Assembly (NCBI GenBank): GCA_018817365.1
Contig: JAHISY010000045.1
Coordinates: 1 to 16,801 of the forward strand
DNA: 16,801 nucleotides
Direction of reading: 5' to 3'
Source of the DNA: Patescibacteria group bacterium
Lineage (GTDB): Bacteria; Patescibacteriota; Gracilibacteria; JAHISY01
Shown here: in pieces, positions 7,282-13,405 of the stretch
How positions within the stretch are numbered: the first letter of the stretch is position 1
Layout of the letters: every line of letters begins with the position of its first letter
Translations under genes and position numbers: made by a program
The notes under the pieces: generated by a model
Database searches by the model: none
The model's input: the letters and a program-made list of their open reading frames with translations, nothing else
What the model was told of the DNA's origin: nothing

Positions 7282-7464
7282 TTGTCTTGAACCCCGATTT
7301 CCCTGATTAAATGATTACCCTGATTGCGTAGAAAGAAACCGCGTACTGAAAATTAAGAATCGCAGGCAGGAAAAATCATGCCAATCCGTCAATCAGGCGA
7401 ATCATCGAAGATCCTGAGCTGGTCGAATAGATGATTCAAACGATATCGGATTCGGAGAATTTAG
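7282..7464. repeat. GATTA-type dispersed repeat, copy 2
   Basis: It starts TTGTCTTGAACCCCGATT and ends near TCGGATTCGGAGAATTT. Positions 7304-7344 are identical over 41 bases to 8570-8610 in the next copy, and the whole blocks align with small changes. The right end overlaps the stop codon of dinD (7461-7463), so the element may have supplied or altered that gene's last bases. Confidence 0.8.
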
Positions 7465-8306
7465 TTTTCCAAAGTATCAGGATTTCTAAGTCCTTTTTTC
7501 TCATCGGTTTGGATCTTTCGCCCCACTTTTTTGATGTCTTCTTCCGGCGGCAGATTCTCCGGTCGAATCCCTCTTTCCAAGAGTGTTTTTCTCACGGTTT
7601 TATTATTGATCACATGTTCAGATGAAATTTCTCGTTCGGTTTTCATCTGCTTTTCTTTGGCATTAAAAATAGTAATCTCGGTTGCAAAATCTTTAGCTTT
7701 CAAAATGATTGTTGGGGCAAAGTCTGCTAAAGCTCTTTCTTTAGGGACTTTCCATTTGTTTTTGATTGCCCGCGTGGAATGGGCAAACAACGCTTGATCT
7801 CCTTTGCTGCGGATAAGGGCAAAATTTTGTCCTCCTCTTGTTTGTTCAAAAATAACCTCGGAAAGTTCTTTTTCTGTTCCGGCAAGTTTTTTTCTTGCCG
7901 AAAGTCTTTCGGATTCCAAAAGTCTTTGTTCGATGATTTCGAGCTTGCGGGTTTGGACGGCAAAATAGGTTTGAGCAAAAGCGATTTCCTTTTTTCGCGG
8001 ATCTCCGTTTTGAGCGATGAGGTAGCATGCATAGCGAGTGAGCATCATGTCTGGCACATCTCTCTGGCTTCCTGAACCAAGATCGACCATTTTGTTGGCG
8101 TCAACGAAATGGTCATGAATTTTGTGTCTTGATGTTTCACAGGCGATTTTGGCTTTGTTTATGGTTTGCAAAAAATTCCTCCAGTCTGTGTAGCCGAGTA
8201 GATGTTGGAGGTCGCGAGCCAGCCAAAATTCTACGCTGCCTGTTTCGGTGGTTTTGGCGTAAGATTCGAAGTTTTTGGCGAGAGAGTAGATGAGTTCTTT
8301 TTGCAT
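7461..8306 (-). CDS. dinD: DNA-damage-inducible protein D (DinD-like, BRO-N type)
   Basis: This 281-residue DinD family protein is close to E. coli DinD in length (about 274). E. coli DinD is an SOS-induced protein that inhibits RecA filament activity. The N-terminal BRO-N-like domain has WLARDLQHLLGYTDWRNF (28-45), followed by HFVDANKMVDLGSGSQRDV and the family hallmark LTRYACYLIAQNGDP (109-123) with IAFAQTYFAVQTRKLE. The C-terminal helical part ends in a Lys/Arg-rich tail. The ATG start follows a short coding remnant that stops five bases earlier, so it may once have been downstream in an operon. No recognisable LexA box is visible. ATCGAA-N6-TTCGAT (8318-8335) just upstream is a possible operator, but it lies in the remnant's coding sequence. 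The stop codon lies within the adjoining repeat. Such genes are often mobile; this one sits in the accessory block. Confidence 0.88.
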   Translation of the reverse strand: MQKELIYSLAKNFESYAKTTETGSVEFWLARDLQHLLGYTDWRNFLQTINKAKIACETSRHKIHDHFVDANKMVDLGSGSQRDVPDMMLTRYACYLIAQNGDPRKKEIAFAQTYFAVQTRKLEIIEQRLLESERLSARKKLAGTEKELSEVIFEQTRGGQNFALIRSKGDQALFAHSTRAIKNKWKVPKERALADFAPTIILKAKDFATEITIFNAKEKQMKTEREISSEHVINNKTVRKTLLERGIRPENLPPEEDIKKVGRKIQTDEKKGLRNPDTLEN

Positions 8307-8311
8307 GGGAC

Positions 8312-8374
8312 TTAGTTATCGAAAAGTTCTTCGATGTCGAGCTCGGAGAGTACCCAGAGCCTGATTTTCTTTAA
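8312..8374 (-). pseudogene. Possible 3' remnant of a lost gene upstream of dinD
   Basis: One minus-strand frame reads KKIRLWVLSELDIEELFDN and then TAA, five bases before the dinD ATG. It looks like the natural C-terminus of a protein but is open for only 20 codons, with TAA immediately upstream (8377-8375). It may be what is left of an operon partner of dinD after rearrangement. The parent protein is not recognised, and a chance reading frame is possible. Confidence 0.3.
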
Positions 8375-8469
8375 TTAGAGATTACTTGATTTTTCCTTTT
8401 TTTTAAAACAGCTTTGTTCGCCCGCGCAAAACACCCACCCGCTCTAGAAATCCATTCCAACCTCAAACA

Positions 8470-8555
8470 TTTTGCTAAAATCCCCGCATGCCACTCGAAG
8501 CAATCATCGGACTCGAAATTCACGCGCAAATCGCGACGAAAACGAAAATGTTTTG
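8470..8555 (+). pseudogene. Truncated duplicate of the gatB promoter and first 22 codons
   Basis: Positions 8470-8555 match 9142-9227 at 83 of 86 bases, including the extended -10 TGCTAAAAT and the ATG (8488). The frame gives 22 residues beginning MPLEAIIGLEIHAQIATKTK, then TGA (8554-8556), where intact gatB continues with Cys23. Two differences are synonymous and one changes Val to Ile. At its end it runs into a GATTA-type repeat whose own start (TTGAAC) shares the TTTTGA junction. The promoter is intact, so a short transcript is possible. The peptide has no complete GatB domain and should be inactive. Confidence 0.9.
8473..8481 (+). promoter_or_regulatory. Extended -10 promoter kept on the gatB fragment
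   Basis: TGCTAAAAT is identical to the element before intact gatB and lies six bases before the fragment's ATG. No clear -35 box is seen. If active, it would transcribe into the repeat and toward the ribbon-helix-helix-type gene at 8778. Confidence 0.5.
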
Positions 8556-8712
8556 AACCCTGATTTTCATGATTAAATGATTACCCTGATTGCGTAGAAA
8601 GAAACCGCGTGCTGAAAATTTAGAATGCGCAGACAGGAAAGAATCATGTTAATCCAGTAATCAAGTAAATCATGATTCAGACAATGTCGGATTCGGAGAT
8701 TTTGGTCATGAT
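8555..8712. repeat. GATTA-type dispersed repeat, copy 3
   Basis: This block aligns with 7292-7464. It has a 41-base identical core (8570-8610), then CTGAAAATT, TTCAGACAAT (8676-8685) and TCGGATTCGGAGATTTT. The outer TTGTC of copy 2 is missing here, replaced by the end of the gatB fragment, so the junction is probably a recombination or insertion point. The 65 bases to the next gene show nothing further that I recognise. Confidence 0.8.
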
Positions 8713-8777
8713 TAGGATTTTATTTGGCTTCACAGCCACGATTTAATAAAATGTAGCCACAAAATAATTAAACCGAA

Positions 8778-9104
8778 ATGACCAAAAAGACCACCCACAC
8801 CATCGCTTTCGGCGGCAAGCAATTCAGTTATTCGCTCACCGCAAACGACGACTGCTCGACGCGCTTGATTTGTCGCGAGGCTCGCCTCGATCAAAATTTT
8901 CTCAACGAAGATATCGCCGAGACGATTCAACTTTTGCCCGAGCACATCCGGCACGCGCGCAAATTCGTGGCGAAACACGACCTCACGATTCGTTTTCGAG
9001 TCAGTCTCGAAGAGAAAACCAGAATCGCAAAAAATTCGAAAAAGGCTGGCTTCGCGGATGTTTCCAAATTTGTGCGTGATCGCGCACTAACTTCCGCGCG
9101 ATAA
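8778..9104 (+). CDS. Small protein with ribbon-helix-helix-like C-terminus
   Basis: This 108-residue hypothetical protein has an N-terminal part (1-68) that I do not recognise. The C-terminal part, FRVSLEEKTRIAKNSKKAG then SKFVRDRAL (about 72-104), has the strand-helix-helix spacing of ribbon-helix-helix DNA-binding proteins, especially MobC/NikA-like mobilisation accessory proteins and some antitoxins. It lies between the truncated and intact copies of the gatB start, with a dispersed repeat before it, so it appears to be cargo or the operating gene of whatever caused the duplication. No relaxase, integrase or toxin gene is nearby. The GC content and codon style resemble the housekeeping genes more than the AT-rich genes at 4827-7077. 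The gene looks real; the DNA-binding role is inferred from the short C-terminal pattern. Confidence 0.6.
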   Translation: MTKKTTHTIAFGGKQFSYSLTANDDCSTRLICREARLDQNFLNEDIAETIQLLPEHIRHARKFVAKHDLTIRFRVSLEEKTRIAKNSKKAGFADVSKFVRDRALTSAR

Positions 9105-9105
9105 A

Positions 9106-9128
9106 AAATTTAAGTCAGCTTAAAATTT
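9106..9128. repeat. AT-rich inverted repeat between the RHH-like gene and gatB
   Basis: AAATTTAAG (9106-9114) pairs with CTTAAAATTT (9119-9128) around TCAG, with one bulged base. It starts two bases after the stop of the upstream gene and ends just before the gatB promoter. It may serve as a weak bidirectional terminator or a binding site. There is no GC-rich stem and no clear T-run. Confidence 0.35.
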
Positions 9129-9144
9129 AGCAGTAAAGCTTTTT

Positions 9145-9153
9145 TGCTAAAAT
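9145..9153 (+). promoter_or_regulatory. gatB extended -10 promoter, leaderless type
   Basis: TGCTAAAAT ends six bases before ATG 9160, the same geometry as at 244-256 and 3596-3608. The -35 region is poor (ATTTAG at 17 bases), which suits an extended -10 promoter. An identical copy precedes the gatB fragment at 8473. Confidence 0.6.
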
Positions 9154-9159
9154 CCCCGC

Positions 9160-10590
9160 ATGCCGCTCGAAGCAATCATCGGTCTCGAAATTCACGCGCA
9201 AGTCGCGACGAAAACGAAAATGTTTTGTGGCTGCGACAACGATGCCTTCGGCGCCGAACCGAATTCGCGGATTTGCCCCGTGTGCACCGGTCATCCTGGA
9301 GTACTCCCCGCGCCGAACCGAAAGGCGATCGAGCTCGGCGTGAAATCCGCGCTCACTCTCGGTTGCGAGATTCCCGAGCATTCGAAATTTGATCGGAAAA
9401 ATTATTTTTATCCCGACCTGCCGTACGGGTTTCAAATTTCACAATTCGACGAGCCGATTTCAGTGAACGGAAAAGTCGAGATTCGTTTGAACGGCGCGAA
9501 AAAAGAAATCGGCATCACTCGCCTCCACCTCGAGAACGATGCGGGGAAACTCACCCACGTGGGAAATTTTTCACTCTGCGATTACAACCGCGCCGGCACT
9601 CCGTTGATGGAAATCGTGAGCGAACCCGATTTGCGCAGCGCGGAGGAGGCAAAAATTTATGCGGAGGAAATTCAGAAAATTTTGCAATTTGTCGGCAGTT
9701 CAAATGCCGACCTTTTCAAAGGCGAGATGCGTTTCGACGCGAGCGTGAGTTTGCGTGAGGTTGGGAAAGAAAAATTGAATGCGCGCGCGGAAATCAAAAA
9801 TTTGAATTCTTTCAAAGCGCTCGAAAGCGCAATCGCGTTTGAGATTGAGCGGCAGCGAAAATTGTGGGCAGAAGAAAAAATTCCGGAAAAAGATACCACG
9901 GTCGGCTGGGACGATGAGAAGGGTGAAACTTATCTGATGCGCGAGAAGGAATCCGCGAGCGATTACCGCTACTTCCCCGAACCCGATATTCCGCCACTCA
10001 AGCTTCCGCAAAAACAAATCGAGGAATGGCGAAAAGACTTGCCGGAATTGCCGCTCGCGAAACGAGAACGCTTCGTCAAACAGTTTGGAATCACGGACGA
10101 CGACGCGCGTAATTTGACCGAGTCGAGAAATTTGGCAGATTATTTTGAGAAGGTGGTAGAAATTTCAAGAGATGCGAAAAAATCGGCGGCGTGGATTTTG
10201 TCGGAACTTTTGGCGCGAATGAAGGAGGACGAGCTGAAAATTGAGGAGCAAAAAATTTCCGCGGAAAACCTCGGCAATTTGGTAAAAAAAATCGCAAGCG
10301 GAGAAATCTCGGGGAAAATCGGAAAAGAAATTTTTCCCGCAATGTGGGAGCGCGGCGAAGCGGTGGAGGAAATTATTGAAGCAAAAGACTTGAAACAAAT
10401 TTCCGACTCAGGCGAGATTGAGAAATTCGTGGAAGAAGCGATTGCGGCGAACGCGGAAACCGTGGCGGATTTTCGAAACGGAAAGGAACGAGCTTTGGGA
10501 AGAATCGTCGGCGAAGTGATGAAGTTATCGAAAGGTCAGGCGAATCCCGCGATGGTGAATGCGTTGCTGCGAAAAAAATTGAGTGAATAA
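9160..10590 (+). CDS. gatB: Asp/Glu-tRNA(Asn/Gln) amidotransferase subunit B
   Basis: GatB is the kinase/transamidase-side subunit of GatCAB, which converts Glu-tRNA(Gln) and/or Asp-tRNA(Asn) to the amidated forms, using ammonia delivered by GatA. The 476-residue length is normal. It begins MPLEAIIGLEIHAQ. The zinc-site cysteines are Cys23, Cys25, Cys39 and Cys42 (FCGC then CPVC), and the catalytic cradle includes KNYFYPDLPYGFQISQ. NRAGTPLMEIVSEPD and KGEMRFDASVS are also typical. The C-terminal tail (about 330-476) is the helical YqeY-like tRNA-binding domain, ending in GQANPAMVNALLRKKL. gatA and gatC are not in the window. The start is supported by the promoter six bases upstream. Its first 66 coding bases also exist as a near-identical broken copy at 8488, the odd feature of this locus. 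Confidence 0.97.
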   Translation: MPLEAIIGLEIHAQVATKTKMFCGCDNDAFGAEPNSRICPVCTGHPGVLPAPNRKAIELGVKSALTLGCEIPEHSKFDRKNYFYPDLPYGFQISQFDEPISVNGKVEIRLNGAKKEIGITRLHLENDAGKLTHVGNFSLCDYNRAGTPLMEIVSEPDLRSAEEAKIYAEEIQKILQFVGSSNADLFKGEMRFDASVSLREVGKEKLNARAEIKNLNSFKALESAIAFEIERQRKLWAEEKIPEKDTTVGWDDEKGETYLMREKESASDYRYFPEPDIPPLKLPQKQIEEWRKDLPELPLAKRERFVKQFGITDDDARNLTESRNLADYFEKVVEISRDAKKSAAWILSELLARMKEDELKIEEQKISAENLGNLVKKIASGEISGKIGKEIFPAMWERGEAVEEIIEAKDLKQISDSGEIEKFVEEAIAANAETVADFRNGKERALGRIVGEVMKLSKGQANPAMVNALLRKKLSE

Positions 10591-10634
10591 TTTGCGCTTA
10601 TAAAATCTTTGAGCTAAATTTGTGTACGATACAG

Positions 10635-10643
10635 TGTTAAAAA
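10635..10643 (+). promoter_or_regulatory. Candidate extended -10 upstream of the small membrane-protein gene
   Basis: TGTTAAAAA lies nine bases before an ATG at 10653 that opens a seven-codon frame (MILVVCH, stop at 10674-10676). The next substantial gene begins at 10721. The mini-frame could be a leader peptide, or chance. No clear -35 box is seen. Confidence 0.25.
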
Positions 10644-10683
10644 TATCCGAACATGATTCTCGTCGTGTGCCATTAAAAAACAT

Positions 10684-10717
10684 TTTCCAACATCTAATAT
10701 CCAACTTCTAATTTCCA
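10684..10717. repeat. Short TTTCCAA/TATCCAA tract
   Basis: TTTCCAACATCTAATATCC and the following bases form a few imperfect units of TTCCAA/CTAATT type, like a degraded version of the tract at 118-212. It sits immediately before the ATG at 10721. Confidence 0.45.
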
Positions 10718-10720
10718 AAC

Positions 10721-10987
10721 ATGTTTGAAACTTCCAAAGATATCTTGAATATCGTGCTCGCAGTCGGCTTCGGACTGATTGCGATTTTTCTTTCGATTAC
10801 GCTTTTTTACGCAATTTTCGTATTGCGGGATTTGGGCGAAACTACCAAAGCGATAAAAAAAGTCGCGAAGCAAGCCAACAGCATGATTATCCAACCGGCG
10901 AAATTTATGAGCTTCCTCTTCGAAAAAGCGAGAACCATCGCCGAAATCGTAGAAAAAAATGTCGTGAAAAAAACGCGGAAAAAATAA
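10721..10987 (+). CDS. Small single-pass membrane protein (DUF948-like)
   Basis: This 88-residue protein has one clear membrane segment (about 10-33, ILNIVLAVGFGLIAIFLSIT then LFYAIF). A basic, amphipathic, probably helical tail follows (38-88), ending KKTRKK. Its shape resembles DUF948-type proteins: a short N-terminus, one TM helix and a coiled-coil-like cytoplasmic tail. Sequence identity to that family cannot be judged by eye. It follows gatB by 130 bases and is convergent with rsmA, whose stop lies 23 bases away. The function is unknown. Codon use matches the neighbours, which supports a real gene. Confidence 0.65.
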   Translation: MFETSKDILNIVLAVGFGLIAIFLSITLFYAIFVLRDLGETTKAIKKVAKQANSMIIQPAKFMSFLFEKARTIAEIVEKNVVKKTRKK

Positions 10988-11010
10988 CTCCACTCTTTTA
11001 ATCGTGAAGC

Positions 11011-11838
11011 TTAAAAAAACTCGCGAAAGGCTGTGAGGATTTTTTGCCAGTCGGAAATTGCGAGATCTTCCGCGCGAAGATTCGAATCCACTTCCGCCTT
11101 TTCGAGAATTTCATGCGCAACCTCTTTGGGAAACGGCAATCCGCTCGCGAAACTCCCGCGGATTTTTTTGCGGGGAGAGTGAAACCCGGCATGCACGATT
11201 TTGAAAAAATCGGGAATGTCCGCGCGCGCGATCACCGGATTTTTATTGAGAGAAATTTTGAGAATAGCAGAATTCACTTTTGGCGGCGGGAGAAAACTTT
11301 CGGGTTTTACGATTGCGACGATTTCCGGGCGGGCGAAAATTCGAACTTCGAGCGCCAGCACGGAAAGCTTTTTTGAATCGCAAATTTTTTCAGCAACCTC
11401 TTTTTGGACAAGCAGAACCGCGAGCTGCGGAGGATTGGAACTTTCGGTAAAAAACTTCCGCAAAATCGGAGAAGTGAGATAGTACGGAATGTTGGCGACA
11501 AGTTTGTAGTTGCTTGAAGGAAGCGTGAATTTTCGAACGTCAATATTTTTCAATTCGATATTTTTATATTTTTTCAAATTTTCCTGAAGCGCCGGAAAAA
11601 TATTTCGGTCAAATTCAAGCGCGCTTACTTTTTTTACGCGCGTTGAAAGTTCGCGAGTGAGCGCTCCCAGCCCCGCGCCAATCTCGACAACCTCATCGGA
11701 ATTTTTTAATTCTCCCGTCGCTACAATTTTCGCGAGAACTTCCGAATCCACGAGAAAATTCTGACCGAGCGCGCGGGAAGGTTTGAGATTATTTTTGCGG
11801 AGAAAATCTTCGAGTTCGAGACGATCGGCGATTTTCAT
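11011..11838 (-). CDS. rsmA: 16S rRNA (adenine1518/1519-N6) dimethyltransferase
   Basis: RsmA (KsgA) dimethylates two adjacent adenines in helix 45 of 16S rRNA late in small-subunit assembly. The 275-residue protein has the normal length. It shows LGQNFLVD (24-31) before the SAM-binding motif EIGAGLGALT (52-61), the ribose-binding acidic residue in ALEFDR (73-78), and the catalytic motif NIPYY (116-120) that positions the target adenine, followed by LTSPIL. The C-terminal helical domain contains FLPPPKVNSAIL and HAGFHSPRKKIRGS. Its ATG overlaps the TGA of the upstream DUF167 gene by four bases, so translation is probably coupled. All catalytic motifs are intact. Confidence 0.95.
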   Translation of the reverse strand: MKIADRLELEDFLRKNNLKPSRALGQNFLVDSEVLAKIVATGELKNSDEVVEIGAGLGALTRELSTRVKKVSALEFDRNIFPALQENLKKYKNIELKNIDVRKFTLPSSNYKLVANIPYYLTSPILRKFFTESSNPPQLAVLLVQKEVAEKICDSKKLSVLALEVRIFARPEIVAIVKPESFLPPPKVNSAILKISLNKNPVIARADIPDFFKIVHAGFHSPRKKIRGSFASGLPFPKEVAHEILEKAEVDSNLRAEDLAISDWQKILTAFREFF

Positions 11839-12107
11839 TTTTCGATTCGAATCAATTTGAGCGGATCTCCCGCTCCCGAAATAATCTCGATATTTTCTCT
11901 CGGAACTTTAAATTCCGCCGCAAGAAAGGCAATCAACTCTTTATTAGCTTTTCCTTTTTCGGGAACCGCCGCCACGCGAATTTTTAAAGTTTCTTCGTCG
12001 AGAAATCCCACGATTGCATTTTCCACCGAACGAGGAATAACTTTCACGCGAAGAACAATCCTTCCCGATTTTTCAAATTCCTCAAAAAGCTGATTCAAAG
12101 TTGGCAT
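11835..12107 (-). CDS. DUF167 (YggU-like) protein
   Basis: This is a small DUF167-family protein of unknown biochemical role. The recognisable domain runs from RIVLRVKVIPRS through KIRVAAVPEKGKANKELI to PRENIEIISGAGDPLKLI. I chose the ATG at 12107 (90 residues), because the domain starts soon after it and an upstream extension to 12218 adds 37 residues rich in Lys/Arg/Tyr that are not typical of the family. A weak TAATCT box lies seven bases before 12107. The gene ends in TGA overlapping the rsmA ATG (ATGA at 11838-11835), so the two form an operon. The longer start remains possible. Confidence 0.85.
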   Translation of the reverse strand: MPTLNQLFEEFEKSGRIVLRVKVIPRSVENAIVGFLDEETLKIRVAAVPEKGKANKELIAFLAAEFKVPRENIEIISGAGDPLKLIRIEK

Positions 12108-12268
12108 CGCGGAAAGATTAACCCACTTCCGCCGAAATTTATACCGCTTCGCAATAGAAACATTACAGTCTGTTTTTTTATAAATTAATTTTATTACTAA
12201 TCTAATCTTTTTAAACACCGATGCTACGTGGCATTAATAGCTTTTTTATTGCGAATTGGTATTAAAAA

Positions 12269-12928
12269 CTATTTTTTGGTCCGCTTCATCCTCCACTCGC
12301 GGATTTTGGAATGATCGCCCGCGAGCAGAACTTTCGGAACCTTCATTCCGTGAAAAATTTCCGGTCGAGTGAAGTGGGGGTATTCTTTTTTGCGGTTCAG
12401 CCGAATTGAAAAACTTTCTTCCTCAATACTTTCATTTTTACCGACCACCCCCGGAATCAACCGAGAAACCGCATCGGTGAAAACCAACGCCGGTAGTTCG
12501 CCGCCGGTAAGCACGAAGTCGCCGATTGAAATTTCGTGGGAAACTTCGGAATCGATAAAACGTTGATCGACGCCTTCATAATGCCCGCAGACGAGAATCA
12601 GTCGATCGTATTTTTCGGCAAATTCTTCCGCCATTTTTTGGTGGAATTTTTTCCCGCAAGGGGTGAAATAAATCACGGGAATCTTTTTTTTGGAACGCCC
12701 CCGAATTTTTTTGATCGAATCGAAAAGCGGCTGGCACGCCAGCACCATCCCCGCCCCCCCGCCGAACGGTCGGTCGTCAACTTTTCGCCATTTATTTTTG
12801 GCAAAATCGCGAAGCTGGTGGAGTTTGATTTTAATTTTTTTGAGCCGAATCGCGCGCGCGAGAATGCTCGAACTCAAAACAGATTCAAATGATTCCGGGA
12901 AAATCGTGATGATGTCGAAGCGCAGCAT
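12269..12928 (-). CDS. trmD: tRNA (guanine37-N1)-methyltransferase
   Basis: TrmD methylates G37 next to the anticodon and prevents frameshifting. It is a SPOUT enzyme with a trefoil-knot SAM site, acting as a dimer. The 219-residue protein is slightly short compared with E. coli (255), mostly at the C-terminus. Conserved blocks are DDRPFGGGAGMV (51-62), LVCGHYEGVDQRF (112-124), EISIGDFVLTGGELPA (132-147) and EYPHFTRPE (182-190). The flexible-lid segment reads SIEEESFS (167-174). In E. coli and H. influenzae this is EDSF, whose Asp (D169) is the proposed general base, so Glu171 replaces it here. rpsP, rimM and rplS, its usual neighbours, are absent. Identity is certain; the effect of the Glu is unknown. 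Confidence 0.95.
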   Translation of the reverse strand: MLRFDIITIFPESFESVLSSSILARAIRLKKIKIKLHQLRDFAKNKWRKVDDRPFGGGAGMVLACQPLFDSIKKIRGRSKKKIPVIYFTPCGKKFHQKMAEEFAEKYDRLILVCGHYEGVDQRFIDSEVSHEISIGDFVLTGGELPALVFTDAVSRLIPGVVGKNESIEEESFSIRLNRKKEYPHFTRPEIFHGMKVPKVLLAGDHSKIREWRMKRTKK

Positions 12929-12954
12929 TGCGGAAATTTTTAAAGAATACCCAC

Positions 12955-12986
12955 AAAAATTCTCTCATAAATTGCCAGAGAGAGAA
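12955..12986 (-). terminator. Terminator-like hairpin after the small membrane-protein operon
   Basis: On the minus strand, TTCTCTC (12986-12980) pairs with GAGAGAA (12966-12960) across a 13-base loop and is followed by a T-run (12959-12955). It lies between the stop of the 81-residue gene (13020) and trmD, so it may end the three-gene transcript. The stem is only seven pairs. Confidence 0.45.
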
Positions 12987-13019
12987 AATACCGAATTTTA
13001 AAAAATAGTTCGGGACGAG

Positions 13020-13265
13020 CTATTTCAAATCTTGAATTTCCTCTCCTGAACACAACCGAGACTCCTTTTCTAAATAACCGCCCAAAACTTTACAATTCTC
13101 CAAACTTTGAACTTTTAATTCCAAACATTCCAACCGATATCTTTTTTGTGTTAAATAATCATTTATTTCACAAAAAAGTTTCCCTAAAATAGCACCAAGC
13201 ACCGCGCTTGTGATCACAACAAGTAGGATACATTGCAACGGTTTGCGGTCATAAAAAGAGTTCAA
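13020..13265 (-). CDS. Small membrane protein, unknown, TTG start
   Basis: This 81-residue protein has one membrane segment (about 9-30, LQCILLVVITSAVLGAILGK). A helical, charged C-terminal part contains several cysteines (Cys47, Cys58, Cys72), which would suit an extracytoplasmic coiled-coil or disulfide-linked region. No other in-frame Met exists. The TTG start at 13265 overlaps the TGA of the preceding 47-residue gene (TTGA), repeating the ATGA overlap one gene upstream. This supports a coupled three-gene operon with the YiiX-like gene. I recognise no family. Phage-type holin/spanin-like functions come to mind from the enzyme-plus-two-small-TM-proteins layout, but no motif shows this. Confidence 0.6.
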   Translation of the reverse strand: MNSFYDRKPLQCILLVVITSAVLGAILGKLFCEINDYLTQKRYRLECLELKVQSLENCKVLGGYLEKESRLCSGEEIQDLK

Positions 13266-13405
13266 TGGATGTAATCACAAGAGTTACCTGCCTTCATCGG
13301 ACCTGTTATTTTATTAATAGAACAGACTGCACCGACAAAATAAAAAGAGAGAATAAAAATAATTAGCGCAAAAATACCGACAGTAATTTTCTGTCTTCTG
13401 TTCAT
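13262..13405 (-). CDS. 47-residue single-pass membrane protein, unknown
   Basis: This very short gene has 47 codons plus stop: basic start MNRRQKI, one strong membrane helix (about 8-28, VGIFALIIFILSFYFVGAV) and a short tail with Cys28 and Cys43. Its ATG overlaps the TGA of the upstream YiiX-like gene (ATGA, 13405-13402), and its TGA overlaps the TTG start of the next gene. Two successive four-base overlaps are unlikely by chance and argue that it is translated. It is short enough to be missed by length cut-offs. The hydrophobic N-terminus with a Cys just after the helix resembles a small membrane-anchored subunit. It has no clear lipobox. Confidence 0.6.
   Translation of the reverse strand: MNRRQKITVGIFALIIFILSFYFVGAVCSINKITGPMKAGNSCDYIH

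Noticed and set aside
8488..8556. TGA read as glycine or tryptophan, which would extend the gatB fragment
   Set aside because: TGA ends holA and the DUF167 gene with tight downstream starts, and the sequence after 8556 is the dispersed repeat, not gatB.
10653..10676. Seven-codon leader peptide before the small membrane-protein gene
   Set aside because: There is only a weak -10 candidate, and no repeated regulatory codons or attenuator hairpin, so it is not called as a gene.
12108..12218. 37-residue N-terminal extension of the DUF167 protein
   Set aside because: The extension is not typical of the family. ATG 12107 gives the usual length and has a weak -10 candidate seven bases upstream.
12219..12268. 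AT-rich stem between trmD and the DUF167 gene as a terminator
   Set aside because: Pairing is almost all A-T with a long loop and no T-run directly after the stem.
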